Positions 36,915 to 44,526 of a DNA stretch of 64,000 nt are shown here, one piece after another. Within the stretch, counting starts at the first letter, position 1. Every line of letters begins with the position of its first letter. Source of the DNA: an uncultured Phascolarctobacterium sp. (GTDB lineage Bacteria; Bacillota; Negativicutes; Acidaminococcales; Acidaminococcaceae); the NCBI GenBank assembly GCA_900551745.1, contig URXA01000002.1, positions 124,001 to 188,000 on the forward strand. The letters are read 5' to 3'. A program made the translations under genes and the position numbers. The notes under the pieces were generated by a model. The model saw nothing but the letters and a program-made list of their open reading frames with translations. It was not told where the DNA came from and did no database searches.

Positions 36915-37666
36915 CAGCCAAACCTCCCTGTAATATAATCTTCAGTCTTTTTCTCCTGCGGGTTCGAGAACAAAGTATCAGTATCGTTGAACTCTACCAC
37001 TTCACCCAAAAGGAAGAAGGCTGTTTTATCAGAAATACGTACAGCCTGCTGCATATTATGCGTTACAATGACAATAGTATAGTTTTGCTTCAATTCCAAT
37101 GCCAAATCTTCTATTTTCAGGGTCGAAATCGGGTCCAATGCCGAAGTAGGCTCGTCCATCAGCAAAACCTCAGGCTGTACTGCCAGCGCGCGGGCGATAC
37201 AGAGCCGCTGCTGCTGACCACCCGAAAAACCCAACGCGCTTTTATCAAGCCTGTCTTTTACTTCATCCCAAATCGCCGCCTTACGCAGAGCCTCCTCCAC
37301 CATATCATCCAGCTTAGCTTTGCCTTTGACACCATGTGTTCGCGGCCCGAAAGCAATATTATCATACACGCTCATCGGAAAAGGATTTGGCTTTTGAAAA
37401 ACCATGCCCACACGTTTACGCAGCAAATTAACATCATCATTGGCATAAATGTCATCATTGTCCAGCAATACCCTGCCTGTAATACGGCAGCCTTCGATAA
37501 GATCGTTCATTCTATTCAAAGATTTCAGCAGTGTTGATTTGCCACAGCCAGAAGGACCTATAAAAGCAGTAATCTCTTTTTCCGGTATCCGCATATTGAT
37601 ATTTTTTAGCGCATGGAATTCACTGTAATATAAATCCAAAGTTTCAATAGCTATTTTCGTATCCAT
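36914..37666 (-). CDS. pstB: Phosphate ABC transporter ATPase
   Basis: A 250-residue ABC ATPase. Walker A GPSGCGKS near 37, the PstB-typical Q-loop VFQKPNPFPMSVYDNIAFG near 89, signature LSGGQ-type ALGFSGGQQQR near 145, Walker B LLMDEPTSALDP near 168, and H-loop VTHNMQQA. Length is typical. Confidence 0.97.
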   Translation of the reverse strand: MDTKIAIETLDLYYSEFHALKNINMRIPEKEITAFIGPSGCGKSTLLKSLNRMNDLIEGCRITGRVLLDNDDIYANDDVNLLRKRVGMVFQKPNPFPMSVYDNIAFGPRTHGVKGKAKLDDMVEEALRKAAIWDEVKDRLDKSALGFSGGQQQRLCIARALAVQPEVLLMDEPTSALDPISTLKIEDLALELKQNYTIVIVTHNMQQAVRISDKTAFFLLGEVVEFNDTDTLFSNPQEKKTEDYITGRFG

Positions 37667-37667
37667 A

Positions 37668-38534
37668 TTATTTTCCCTTCATCAATTGTTTTGCCAGTCT
37701 GCTCGACAGAGCGTTGATAGAAACAACGATCACAACTAAAATTACAGCCGTCGCATAAGCCTGTTTCATGTACAAGCCCTCGCTGGCCAGCACATACATA
37801 TGTACTGCCAGAGTTCGTCCTGACGACAGCACCCCGTCAGGAAGTGCCGCCACCGTACCGGCTGTATAAATAAGCGCTGCCGTTTCGCCTACGATCCTGC
37901 CAATGGAAAGAATAACGCCCGCCAGAATACCGGGAACCGCTGAAGGCAGAACTACGGCAAAAACGGTCCGCAGCTTGCCTGCCCCTAAGCCATAACTGCC
38001 TTCACGGTAGCTGTCAGGGATCGCTTTTAAGGCTTCTTCTGTCGTACGCATAATGAGTGGTAAAATCATGATCGCAACAGTACAAGCGCCAGCAAGCAAG
38101 GAATACCCCCATTTCAAATAAGTAACGAAGAACAGCATACCAAATAAACCATATACAATCGAAGGGATACCGGCAAGAGTATCAGCAGTTACACGCACCA
38201 AGCTTACCAGCCTGTTGCCGCGGCTGGCATATTCGACCAGATAGACAGCCGCAAATATTCCCAGCGGCGTCGCAATCGCCAGCGCCATCACTACCATCAG
38301 CACCGTATCAACCAATGCCGGAAACAGAGAAACATTTTCGGAATTATACTGCAAAGCAAACAAACTTGTTTCTATATTTGGCAGCCCCTGCCACAAAATA
38401 TACCCCAGTAAAAAACTCAACACCATGAAAGTAATCAGCGCTGCAGCAATCACACAGCCCAGTAAAAACAACGACAGCGGATCGCGTCCGCATTCATGCA
38501 GCTTACGGTTAAGCTGCGCTTTTAAACCCGTCAT
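37668..38534 (-). CDS. pstA: Phosphate ABC transporter permease PstA
   Basis: A 288-residue membrane permease with about six helices and the EAA-type loop IPDSYREGSYGLGAGKLRT near residue 172. It pairs with PstC. Its start overlaps the pstC stop by four bases. Confidence 0.96.
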   Translation of the reverse strand: MTGLKAQLNRKLHECGRDPLSLFLLGCVIAAALITFMVLSFLLGYILWQGLPNIETSLFALQYNSENVSLFPALVDTVLMVVMALAIATPLGIFAAVYLVEYASRGNRLVSLVRVTADTLAGIPSIVYGLFGMLFFVTYLKWGYSLLAGACTVAIMILPLIMRTTEEALKAIPDSYREGSYGLGAGKLRTVFAVVLPSAVPGILAGVILSIGRIVGETAALIYTAGTVAALPDGVLSSGRTLAVHMYVLASEGLYMKQAYATAVILVVIVVSINALSSRLAKQLMKGK

Positions 38535-39385
38535 TGCTGTACCACCTTACCTTTCAGGTACGAAAAAGTCAAATTAATAATCAGGATAAATACAAACAGA
38601 ACAACAGCCGTTGCAATCAACGCATCACGGTGCAGATCCGCAGCATATCCCATTTCAATGACAATATTTGTTGTCATCGTGCGCACGCCTTCTAAAATAC
38701 CTATAGGCATTCGGGCCTGATTGCCAGCAACCATAATTACAGCCATCGTCTCGCCGACGGCCCGGCCCATTCCCAGAATGATCGCCGCCATGATCCCCGA
38801 CTTGGCAGCCGGCACGACTGTAAAAAACACACTGCGGACATGCCCTGCTCCTAAAGCCAGAGCCCCTTCATAATAACTGTCAGGCACCGCACGCAGCGCG
38901 GCTTCAGCGACGCTGATCAGTGTCGGCAAAATCATCATGCCTAAAAGCAGTGAAGCCGTAAGCATACTGCTGCCGGTACCGCCGATATGTTCACGGATAA
39001 ACGGGACCATCACTACCAGTCCGAAAAAACCATAGACAACTGAAGGAATACCGGCCAGCAATTCTACAGAAGGCTTCAGCACATTGTATATTTTCTCAGG
39101 ACAGAAACGCGCCATAAAGACAGCCGTCAAAATCCCGACCGGAACCCCAACGATGATCGCTCCCAGCGTAACGTACAAGCTGCCCAGGATCATCGGCAGA
39201 ATGCCGTAGACATCGTTGGCAGGACGCCATCTTTCTCCTAAGAAAAAATCTGCAGCGCCGATTTTGCCGATAGTCGGCAGCCCGTTGGCAAACAAAAACA
39301 GACAAATCATAGCTACTGTAGCGATAGAGGCACACGCCGCCAGCAGAAAAACAAACTTCATTATTTCTTCTTTACGCTTCTCCAT
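38531..39385 (-). CDS. pstC: Phosphate ABC transporter permease PstC
   Basis: A 284-residue permease with six helices. The EAA-type loop is VPDSYYEGALALGAGHVRS near 167. The N-terminal charged MEKRKEEIMKF and the segment ELLAGIPSVVYGFFGLV are typical. It lies 70 bases after pstS, with a hairpin in the gap. Confidence 0.96.
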   Translation of the reverse strand: MEKRKEEIMKFVFLLAACASIATVAMICLFLFANGLPTIGKIGAADFFLGERWRPANDVYGILPMILGSLYVTLGAIIVGVPVGILTAVFMARFCPEKIYNVLKPSVELLAGIPSVVYGFFGLVVMVPFIREHIGGTGSSMLTASLLLGMMILPTLISVAEAALRAVPDSYYEGALALGAGHVRSVFFTVVPAAKSGIMAAIILGMGRAVGETMAVIMVAGNQARMPIGILEGVRTMTTNIVIEMGYAADLHRDALIATAVVLFVFILIINLTFSYLKGKVVQQ

Positions 39386-39403
39386 ACTCCCTCACATTAT
39401 ACA

Positions 39404-39429
39404 GGCGGCTGCCCCTAGAGGCAGCCGTT
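39404..39429 (-). terminator. Intercistronic hairpin between pstS and pstC
   Basis: CGGCTGCC (39406-39413) and GGCAGCCG (39420-39427) form an 8-bp stem with a 6-base loop but no real T-run on the minus strand. It is more likely an mRNA-stabilising or partial-termination element that favours pstS over pstCAB expression than a full terminator. Confidence 0.5.
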
Positions 39430-39455
39430 AGTTTACAGTGTTCAGTTTTATCTGC

Positions 39456-40343
39456 TTACAGTTTATTCCATTCAGTAGTCTTACCGGTAAAGATAGCTTC
39501 GACCTGTTCTTTTTTCAGATCGTTGACTTTATTATCTTTATTTACGATTACCGCAATACCGTCAGTAGCGATAACAGTTGCTTTTAAGCCCTGTTCCAGC
39601 TCGCTCTTCTTCAAGTCGCGTGAAGCCATACCAATGTCACAGATACCGCTGACAGCAGATTTAACGCCGGTAGTGGAATCACTGCTCTGGATCTCGATAT
39701 TAGCAGCCGGATTGATTTTCATATACGCTTCTTTCAGTTTCTCCATTGCCGGAGTTATGGAAGACGAACCTGCTACAACTACTTTACCTGCCGGTTTGGT
39801 GCCTTTATAAGGCGCAGCTTTGTCATCGCCGATGCAGCCGGCCTTAGCTACTACCTCCTGGCCTTCTTTTGACATAATGAAAGCAACGAAATCCTGGGCA
39901 ACTTCGCTCAAACCATCTTTCGTACAGATATTGAACGGACGGGCGATCTTATAAGCACCGCTTTTTACATTGGCTGCACTTGCTTCTGCACCATCGATTT
40001 TCAGCGCTTTTACTGTATCGTTTAAAGAGCCCAGAGAAATGTAGCCGATAGCGTCTTTATTACCGGCTACAGTAGTCATCATGACCGAAGTATTATTGGT
40101 AATGGCAGCATTATCAGTAGTATGGTCGATTTTTTTGCCGTCAGCATCCTTCTTCTCAATACCGAACAATTCTATAAAGGCACCGCGTGTACCGCTTCCA
40201 TCCTCACGGGAGATAACAACGATCTTACTGCCTGCTGCCGCATTATCAGCCTTCTTTTCCGATTCACTGCTGCCGCAGCCGGTAAAAATCATCGTACTCA
40301 TTGCTGCTAATAAAATACCTGCTGCTTTTTTGTTCATTTTCAT
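39456..40343 (-). CDS. pstS: Phosphate-binding lipoprotein PstS with circularly permuted halves
   Basis: A 295-residue lipoprotein (lipobox IFTGC, Cys23). Position first in pstSCAB and the motifs AGSSSITPAMEKL, CDIGMASRDL, ATDGIAVIVN and SREDGSGTRGAF identify it as PstS. Their order is unusual: the segment that normally forms the C-terminal half (SREDGSGTRG, YISLGSLN, IARPFNI, MSKEGQEVV) occupies about residues 38-175, and the normal N-terminal half (AGSSSITP to FTGKTTEW) occupies about 187-295 and is the end of the protein. The phosphate loops SGTRG and SSSITP are both intact. The start is ATG 40343 eight bases after GGAGG; a TTG upstream lies within the binding site. I have an impression that this order occurs in other gut Firmicutes, but could not check. 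Confidence 0.92.
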   Translation of the reverse strand: MKMNKKAAGILLAAMSTMIFTGCGSSESEKKADNAAAGSKIVVISREDGSGTRGAFIELFGIEKKDADGKKIDHTTDNAAITNNTSVMMTTVAGNKDAIGYISLGSLNDTVKALKIDGAEASAANVKSGAYKIARPFNICTKDGLSEVAQDFVAFIMSKEGQEVVAKAGCIGDDKAAPYKGTKPAGKVVVAGSSSITPAMEKLKEAYMKINPAANIEIQSSDSTTGVKSAVSGICDIGMASRDLKKSELEQGLKATVIATDGIAVIVNKDNKVNDLKKEQVEAIFTGKTTEWNKL

Positions 40344-40436
40344 CACTATAGCCTCCAAAATTTTTATTATTTATTTTTAGTTTTCTGACTATGGCTATAG
40401 CATATCCCAGCAAAGTAAAATCCGTTAGCGCAGTTT

Positions 40437-40462
40437 TGTAAAATCAATGTAAAGTTTGTAAA
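40437..40462 (-). promoter_or_regulatory. Pho-box-like direct repeats upstream of pstS
   Basis: On the minus strand TTTACA occurs three times with starts 9 and 11 bases apart, and a further TTTACT lies 23 bases on. TT(A/C/T)A(C/T)A repeats at about 11-base spacing are the PhoP target in Bacillus. They lie about 95 bases before the pstS start, suitable for an activator. Confidence 0.55.
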
Positions 40463-40478
40463 GCGAACTGTTTTACAA

Positions 40479-40521
40479 AAAACAGCCTCCAACAAGTTTT
40501 ATTACTTGTTGGAGGCTGTTA
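40479..40521 (-). terminator. Terminator after the 192-aa secreted paralog
   Basis: AACAGCCTCCAACAAGT and ACTTGTTGGAGGCTGTT form a long near-perfect stem (40480-40520) followed on the minus strand by a run of six T. It separates the paralog pair from the pst operon. Confidence 0.85.
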
Positions 40522-40531
40522 AAGATTATTT

Positions 40532-41110
40532 TTAAAGCGGAAGCTTGACTGAAATCGCTTCGCCAGCTCTGAACAGTATGGCATCTAACGCCTTCTGTGC
40601 AACTGATCCGCTGCCGATAAAGAAATAGTCAGTAGAATCTTCGGCTTTCATCACATATTTTTTATTATAAAGCTCTTTATCATTCTTTAAATCCACGATC
40701 CGCAAAACCAGCCCGGTTTCCACATTTTTATCAAAATATATAAAATTAAAATGTGTTTCTTTTGTAATGGACTGCAGCTCGGTATAAACAAAATAATCTG
40801 CTCCGCAGCCATCAACCTGCGCCGTCAATTCTGCAAACGTGGCTTTCTCAAATGACTTTTCTTTGAAATTTTCGCCATAAGGTTCAGCATCAACTTCAAG
40901 ATAGATTCCTTCGATTTTCTTCTGCAGCTTTTCCAATGCTATTTGGGTAAGCTTTTCATCATAACGTGTTTCGGCGATATTGTTAAATACCAAAAGCACG
41001 CTGCTTTTCTGCCGCAGGCTTTTAGCCGCTTCAGCTTCGCAGGACGCAGTAAAAAATACAAATATCATTAAAAAGGCCCAAACAAGCCTTTTATCAAAAT
41101 ATTTTTTCAT
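40532..41110 (-). CDS. Secreted protein of unknown function, paralog 2
   Basis: A 192-residue exported protein with signal peptide (to about residue 29, SCEAEA). I do not recognise a named family. Visible elements are VLLVFNNIAETRYDEKL, DYFVYTELQSI and LRIVDLKNDKELYNKKYVMKAEDST, each matching the neighbouring gene at equivalent positions, so the two arose by duplication. The pattern (short beta-strand-rich domain, N-terminal strand followed by a helix, periplasmic location) recalls small envelope proteins of Negativicutes that assemble on or near the outer membrane, but this is only an impression. Nine bases downstream of its paralog. Confidence 0.72.
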   Translation of the reverse strand: MKKYFDKRLVWAFLMIFVFFTASCEAEAAKSLRQKSSVLLVFNNIAETRYDEKLTQIALEKLQKKIEGIYLEVDAEPYGENFKEKSFEKATFAELTAQVDGCGADYFVYTELQSITKETHFNFIYFDKNVETGLVLRIVDLKNDKELYNKKYVMKAEDSTDYFFIGSGSVAQKALDAILFRAGEAISVKLPL

Positions 41111-41118
41111 TATGGAAC

Positions 41119-41814
41119 CTATTTTTTATCAGCAGCTACCGCAACAGGTTTCTCTTCCGGCAATCTGGCAGTTAAAACAGAAGTAATCTGTTCGTTGATC
41201 TTATTCAGTGCTTTCATAGCAACCGATTTGTTGCCTATGCCGCCAATCATCGTGCTGTCGGAAGCTTTCTCGGTAAACTTGCCATTATATAAATATTTAC
41301 CATTTACCAAATCAATGATTTTCAACGGTACAGTAGTCGTTATATCTTTACCAACTGTAAAGAACGTCACTTTGTCTCTGGCAACAAACGGCTGTACTTC
41401 AATAAAAACGACATAATCCACATCTTCACCTTCAAAAGCATCGACTATATCAGCTCTTTCAGCAGTAGTAATATCAACAATACCAACTTTATTTAACTTT
41501 TCAACATATGGTTCACCATTGATATAAATATATTTATCATCATTGATGCATTTTTCCAAATTACCCAAAACCACTCCATCTACTTCGTCGTTATAAGTAG
41601 TTTCAGCATTATTTACATAAAGAACGGCTACTTTAGGCATATTTTCCATTCTTTTGGCTTTTTCTGCCCGATATACAGGATCGCTCTCCACCCTGATTTT
41701 TTCCATTCTTTCACGCATAGACACCGGAGAGTCAGCAGGTTCTGCGGCCAGCACCGTAGCAGCACTGAGTGCAAAAACCATTGTTAATAAATACAAAATT
41801 ACTTTCTTCACCAT
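41119..41814 (-). CDS. Secreted protein of unknown function, paralog 1
   Basis: A 231-residue exported protein with signal peptide (cleavage near LAAEP, residue 23). A charged segment with many Arg/Glu (residues 32-58) precedes the domain shared with the next gene: VAVLYVNNAETTYNDEV, VDYVVFIEVQPF, LKIIDLVNGKYLYNGKFTEKASDSTM. The last 15 residues are Lys/Ala rich. Function unknown. GGTGGG precedes the ATG. First gene of a two-gene unit. Confidence 0.75.
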   Translation of the reverse strand: MVKKVILYLLTMVFALSAATVLAAEPADSPVSMRERMEKIRVESDPVYRAEKAKRMENMPKVAVLYVNNAETTYNDEVDGVVLGNLEKCINDDKYIYINGEPYVEKLNKVGIVDITTAERADIVDAFEGEDVDYVVFIEVQPFVARDKVTFFTVGKDITTTVPLKIIDLVNGKYLYNGKFTEKASDSTMIGGIGNKSVAMKALNKINEQITSVLTARLPEEKPVAVAADKK

Positions 41815-41826
41815 TATCCCACCATT

Positions 41827-42077
41827 CTTATTTTTATGAACTTCTATAAAACCTGTACTTTATCTGATAATTTATCACCTCTTGCTTCTGCAGATAAAAA
41901 TTCACATAACTATTATTCATACAGCCAAAATACTATGCAAATACACTTTAAAGTTTTTCTTGTTTTTTATAAATAAATCATAACACATATACATATATCC
42001 AGCAATACTGTTAAAATAAAATTGTATAAAATAATTTTATTACATATTTTTAAAACACAGCTATTTATGTTATAAAA
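41827..42077. other. AT-rich intergenic region without a gene
   Basis: Some 250 bases of strongly AT-rich sequence between the secreted pair and the speE terminator. It must contain the promoter of the pair; no single convincing promoter or other element stood out. Confidence 0.4.
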
Positions 42078-42114
42078 TCACAAAGCGGCAACACATTTAG
42101 TGTGTTGCCGCTTT
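42078..42114 (-). terminator. Terminator after speE
   Basis: AAAGCGGCAACACA and TGTGTTGCCGCTTT form a 14-bp stem with a five-base loop about 35 bases after the speE stop. The T-run is short on both strands. Confidence 0.65.
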
Positions 42115-42146
42115 TGCAGACAAACCTGAATACCTGTTTAAAATTA

Positions 42147-43007
42147 TTAATCTTCCTTTTGAAGTTCTTCCTGTACATAATTAGGCAGAGCAAAAGCACC
42201 GAGATGTACCCCGGGATTATAATAACGATTTTGCAGCCCAAATTCAGCCCAGCGTTTAAAGTCAGCATCTTTCACTGGGTCAAGACCTTTCGAGGCAAAC
42301 CCGAACAGCCAGTGTCCGGAAGAATAGGTAGGCATATAAAATTGATAAACTGTCGCTACGGGAAATACCGAAGCAAGTTTTTTATGTGCCCGGCGCATTT
42401 CATAAGCATATTCTTTATAGTAAGGCGATTCGTGCTGATTGATCAAGATACCCTTATCATTCAGCGCCCGGTAGCAATTGCGGTAAAAATCGGTCGTAAA
42501 AAGACCTTCGCCAGGGCCAAGCGGATCTGTAGAATCAACGAGGATCAAATCATATGCACCCTCAGGCGCATCTTGTACAAATTTTAACCCGTCGCCAAAA
42601 ATCAGATTGATCCGCGGATCATTATCCAGCGCACAGGCAGTCTGCGGAAAATATTTCTGGCACAGCCGTACGACACGTTCATCGATTTCGACCATATCTA
42701 CCTGCTCTACCGTTTTAAAGCGACAGACCTCGCGGGCTGTGCCACCGTCGCCGCCGCCAATGATCAAGACCTTTTTGATGTCCGGATTGACTGCCATCGG
42801 CACGTTACTGATCATTTCGTGATAAATAAATTCGTCCTTTTCAGTAATCATGATCAACCCGTCTAAAGTAAAAAATTTACCAAAAGTTTCCGAATCAAAA
42901 AAGTCTATTTTCTGAAAGGGAGTCTGCTCGCTATATAATTGCTCTTTGACCAAAATCGAAAGTTTGGCGTCGGGAGCGTGAAATTCAGAAAACCATAAAT
43001 CCAGCAT
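42147..43007 (-). CDS. speE: Spermidine synthase (polyamine aminopropyltransferase)
   Basis: A 286-residue enzyme that transfers the aminopropyl group of decarboxylated SAM to putrescine. The SAM-binding motif GGGDGGTAREV near residue 84, the acidic VEIDERVV and the substrate-binding DSTDPLGPGEGLFT near 155 are present. It follows speD by 12 bases; together they form the classic spermidine pathway, with no ornithine or arginine decarboxylase nearby. Confidence 0.96.
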   Translation of the reverse strand: MLDLWFSEFHAPDAKLSILVKEQLYSEQTPFQKIDFFDSETFGKFFTLDGLIMITEKDEFIYHEMISNVPMAVNPDIKKVLIIGGGDGGTAREVCRFKTVEQVDMVEIDERVVRLCQKYFPQTACALDNDPRINLIFGDGLKFVQDAPEGAYDLILVDSTDPLGPGEGLFTTDFYRNCYRALNDKGILINQHESPYYKEYAYEMRRAHKKLASVFPVATVYQFYMPTYSSGHWLFGFASKGLDPVKDADFKRWAEFGLQNRYYNPGVHLGAFALPNYVQEELQKED

Positions 43008-43019
43008 TCTTACTCCTCC

Positions 43020-43835
43020 TTAAAGATTGATGCGGTCCATATTTTTGCCGTAGAAGATCTCGTCCATTTCATGACGCAGCTTGGACTCGATCCGTTTTAC
43101 TTCGCCCGGATGCAGCTGTTCTTTGCTAAGCCCGAACAGATAGTTATCAAGGTCGAAATCTTTGAGCTTACACTTGGTATGGAAAATATTTTCCTGATAC
43201 ACGTTCACGTCTATCATCTGGTAATGTTCCTTGACCAGCTCAGGGATATAATCTTGAATTGAAGTGATATTGTGGTCTATAAACAGTTTATGTCCTGTAA
43301 TATCACGCGTAAAACCACGCACACGGTAATCGATAGTCATAATGTCGGTATCGAAACTGTGGATCAGATAATTAAGCGCTTTCAGCGGCGAGATCTCACC
43401 GCAGGTAGATACGTCGATGTCGGCCCGAAAGGTACTGATACCGCCGATAGGGTTATATTCGGGATAGGTATGCACCGTGATATGGCTTTTATCGAGATGG
43501 GCTAAAACTGTTTCCGGTAAAGGGCCCGGAGCGGAACTGTTATCTTCAGCACCAACGCTGTGCAGACAGCCTTCGGCAATGAGGATAGTGACACTAGCGC
43601 CCTGCGGCTCATAGTCCTGCTTGGCGATGTTCAGAATGTTTGCTCCGATAATGTTGGAAACATTTGTTAAAATTTCCGTAAGACGGTCGGCATTATACTG
43701 CTCGTCGATATACTGCAGGTAAGCCTCCCTGTCTGCTACCGTCTTAGTGTAGCAAATGTCGTACATATTAAAGCTCAGGCTTTTCGTCAGATTATTGAAA
43801 CCATGCAGCTTTAATCTCTTTACCTCTTTCTCCAA
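43020..43835 (-). CDS. speD: S-adenosylmethionine decarboxylase proenzyme
   Basis: A 271-residue pyruvoyl enzyme. The self-processing site is seen in HLDKSHITVHTYPE, with Ser117 expected to become the pyruvoyl group after cleavage behind Lys116; a cysteine in VSTCGEISP is the conserved proton donor. It belongs to the longer E. coli-like class by length. The start appears to be TTG 43835, 13 bases after AAGGAG; no in-frame ATG lies nearer, so the N-terminus is uncertain by some residues. Confidence 0.93.
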   Translation of the reverse strand: MEKEVKRLKLHGFNNLTKSLSFNMYDICYTKTVADREAYLQYIDEQYNADRLTEILTNVSNIIGANILNIAKQDYEPQGASVTILIAEGCLHSVGAEDNSSAPGPLPETVLAHLDKSHITVHTYPEYNPIGGISTFRADIDVSTCGEISPLKALNYLIHSFDTDIMTIDYRVRGFTRDITGHKLFIDHNITSIQDYIPELVKEHYQMIDVNVYQENIFHTKCKLKDFDLDNYLFGLSKEQLHPGEVKRIESKLRHEMDEIFYGKNMDRINL

Positions 43836-43866
43836 TTCAACAAATCAGCTCCTTGTCACCAAATTT

Positions 43867-43882
43867 ATTGCAAGTTTGCAAT
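43867..43882 (-). promoter_or_regulatory. Palindromic operator candidate in the speDE leader
   Basis: ATTGCAA-GT-TTGCAAT is a perfect 7-bp inverted repeat with a two-base centre, lying about 14 bases downstream of the -10 box of the speD promoter, the usual place for a repressor site. Confidence 0.5.
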
Positions 43883-43895
43883 ATGGATTATATTT

Positions 43896-43924
43896 ATTAT
43901 ATAGGCAAACTCTGGCAAAAACAA
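43896..43924 (-). promoter_or_regulatory. Promoter of speDE
   Basis: Minus strand TTGTTT (43924-43919), 17 bases, TATAAT (43901-43896). Confidence 0.7.
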
Positions 43925-43934
43925 TAAAATAAAA

Positions 43935-43965
43935 AAATACTTCCCACGTTACGTAGGAAGTATCA
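43935..43965 (-). terminator. Terminator after yajQ
   Basis: ATACTTCC (43937-43944) and GGAAGTAT (43956-43963), with an ACGT-rich loop, followed by seven T on the minus strand. Confidence 0.8.
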
Positions 43966-43974
43966 AAATCCAGC

Positions 43975-44466
43975 TTAGCGCATATTGATGAATTGTAAAT
44001 CGACACCGAAGTCGCCGGCTTTCAGCGTTTGGATAACAGCCTGCAGATCGTCTTTTTTGGCGCCGCTGACCCGTACCTGATCGTCCTGCATCTGAGCATT
44101 GACTTTCAGTTTCGTCGCTTTGATCGCGGCTACGATCGCTTTAGCTTTTTCCTTCGGTATACCCTGCAGGATAGTAAGCGTCTGGCGAACTGTGCCTTTG
44201 GAGGCCGGCTCTACCTTACCCAGCTCCAGGCAGCGCAGCGGGATATCGCGTTTAGCCATACGGGCACGCAGCATATCGATGATAGCGCTCAGCTTGTATT
44301 CGTCTTCAGCTGCCAATTTGATGCATTTTTCTTCTAATTCGATGCTGGCATCACTGCCGCGGAAATCATAACGCTGAGCGATCTCCTTTTTCGTTTGATT
44401 GACCGCATTGTCCATTTCCTGCATATCGACCTGCGATACAACGTCAAAAGAACTGTCTTTAGCCAT
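43975..44466 (-). CDS. yajQ: YajQ-family nucleotide-binding protein
   Basis: A 163-residue cytoplasmic protein of the YajQ/DUF520 family, described as a cyclic-di-GMP-binding protein in some bacteria. The N-terminus SSFDVVSQVDMQEMDNAVNQ and the QRYDFRGS segment are diagnostic. Length is typical. Single-gene unit with its own terminator. Confidence 0.95.
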   Translation of the reverse strand: MAKDSSFDVVSQVDMQEMDNAVNQTKKEIAQRYDFRGSDASIELEEKCIKLAAEDEYKLSAIIDMLRARMAKRDIPLRCLELGKVEPASKGTVRQTLTILQGIPKEKAKAIVAAIKATKLKVNAQMQDDQVRVSGAKKDDLQAVIQTLKAGDFGVDLQFINMR

Positions 44467-44526
44467 GATGTCACTCCATTCATTGATTTGTTAATAATAT
44501 TATTATATCAAAAAATCAGGAGCTTG

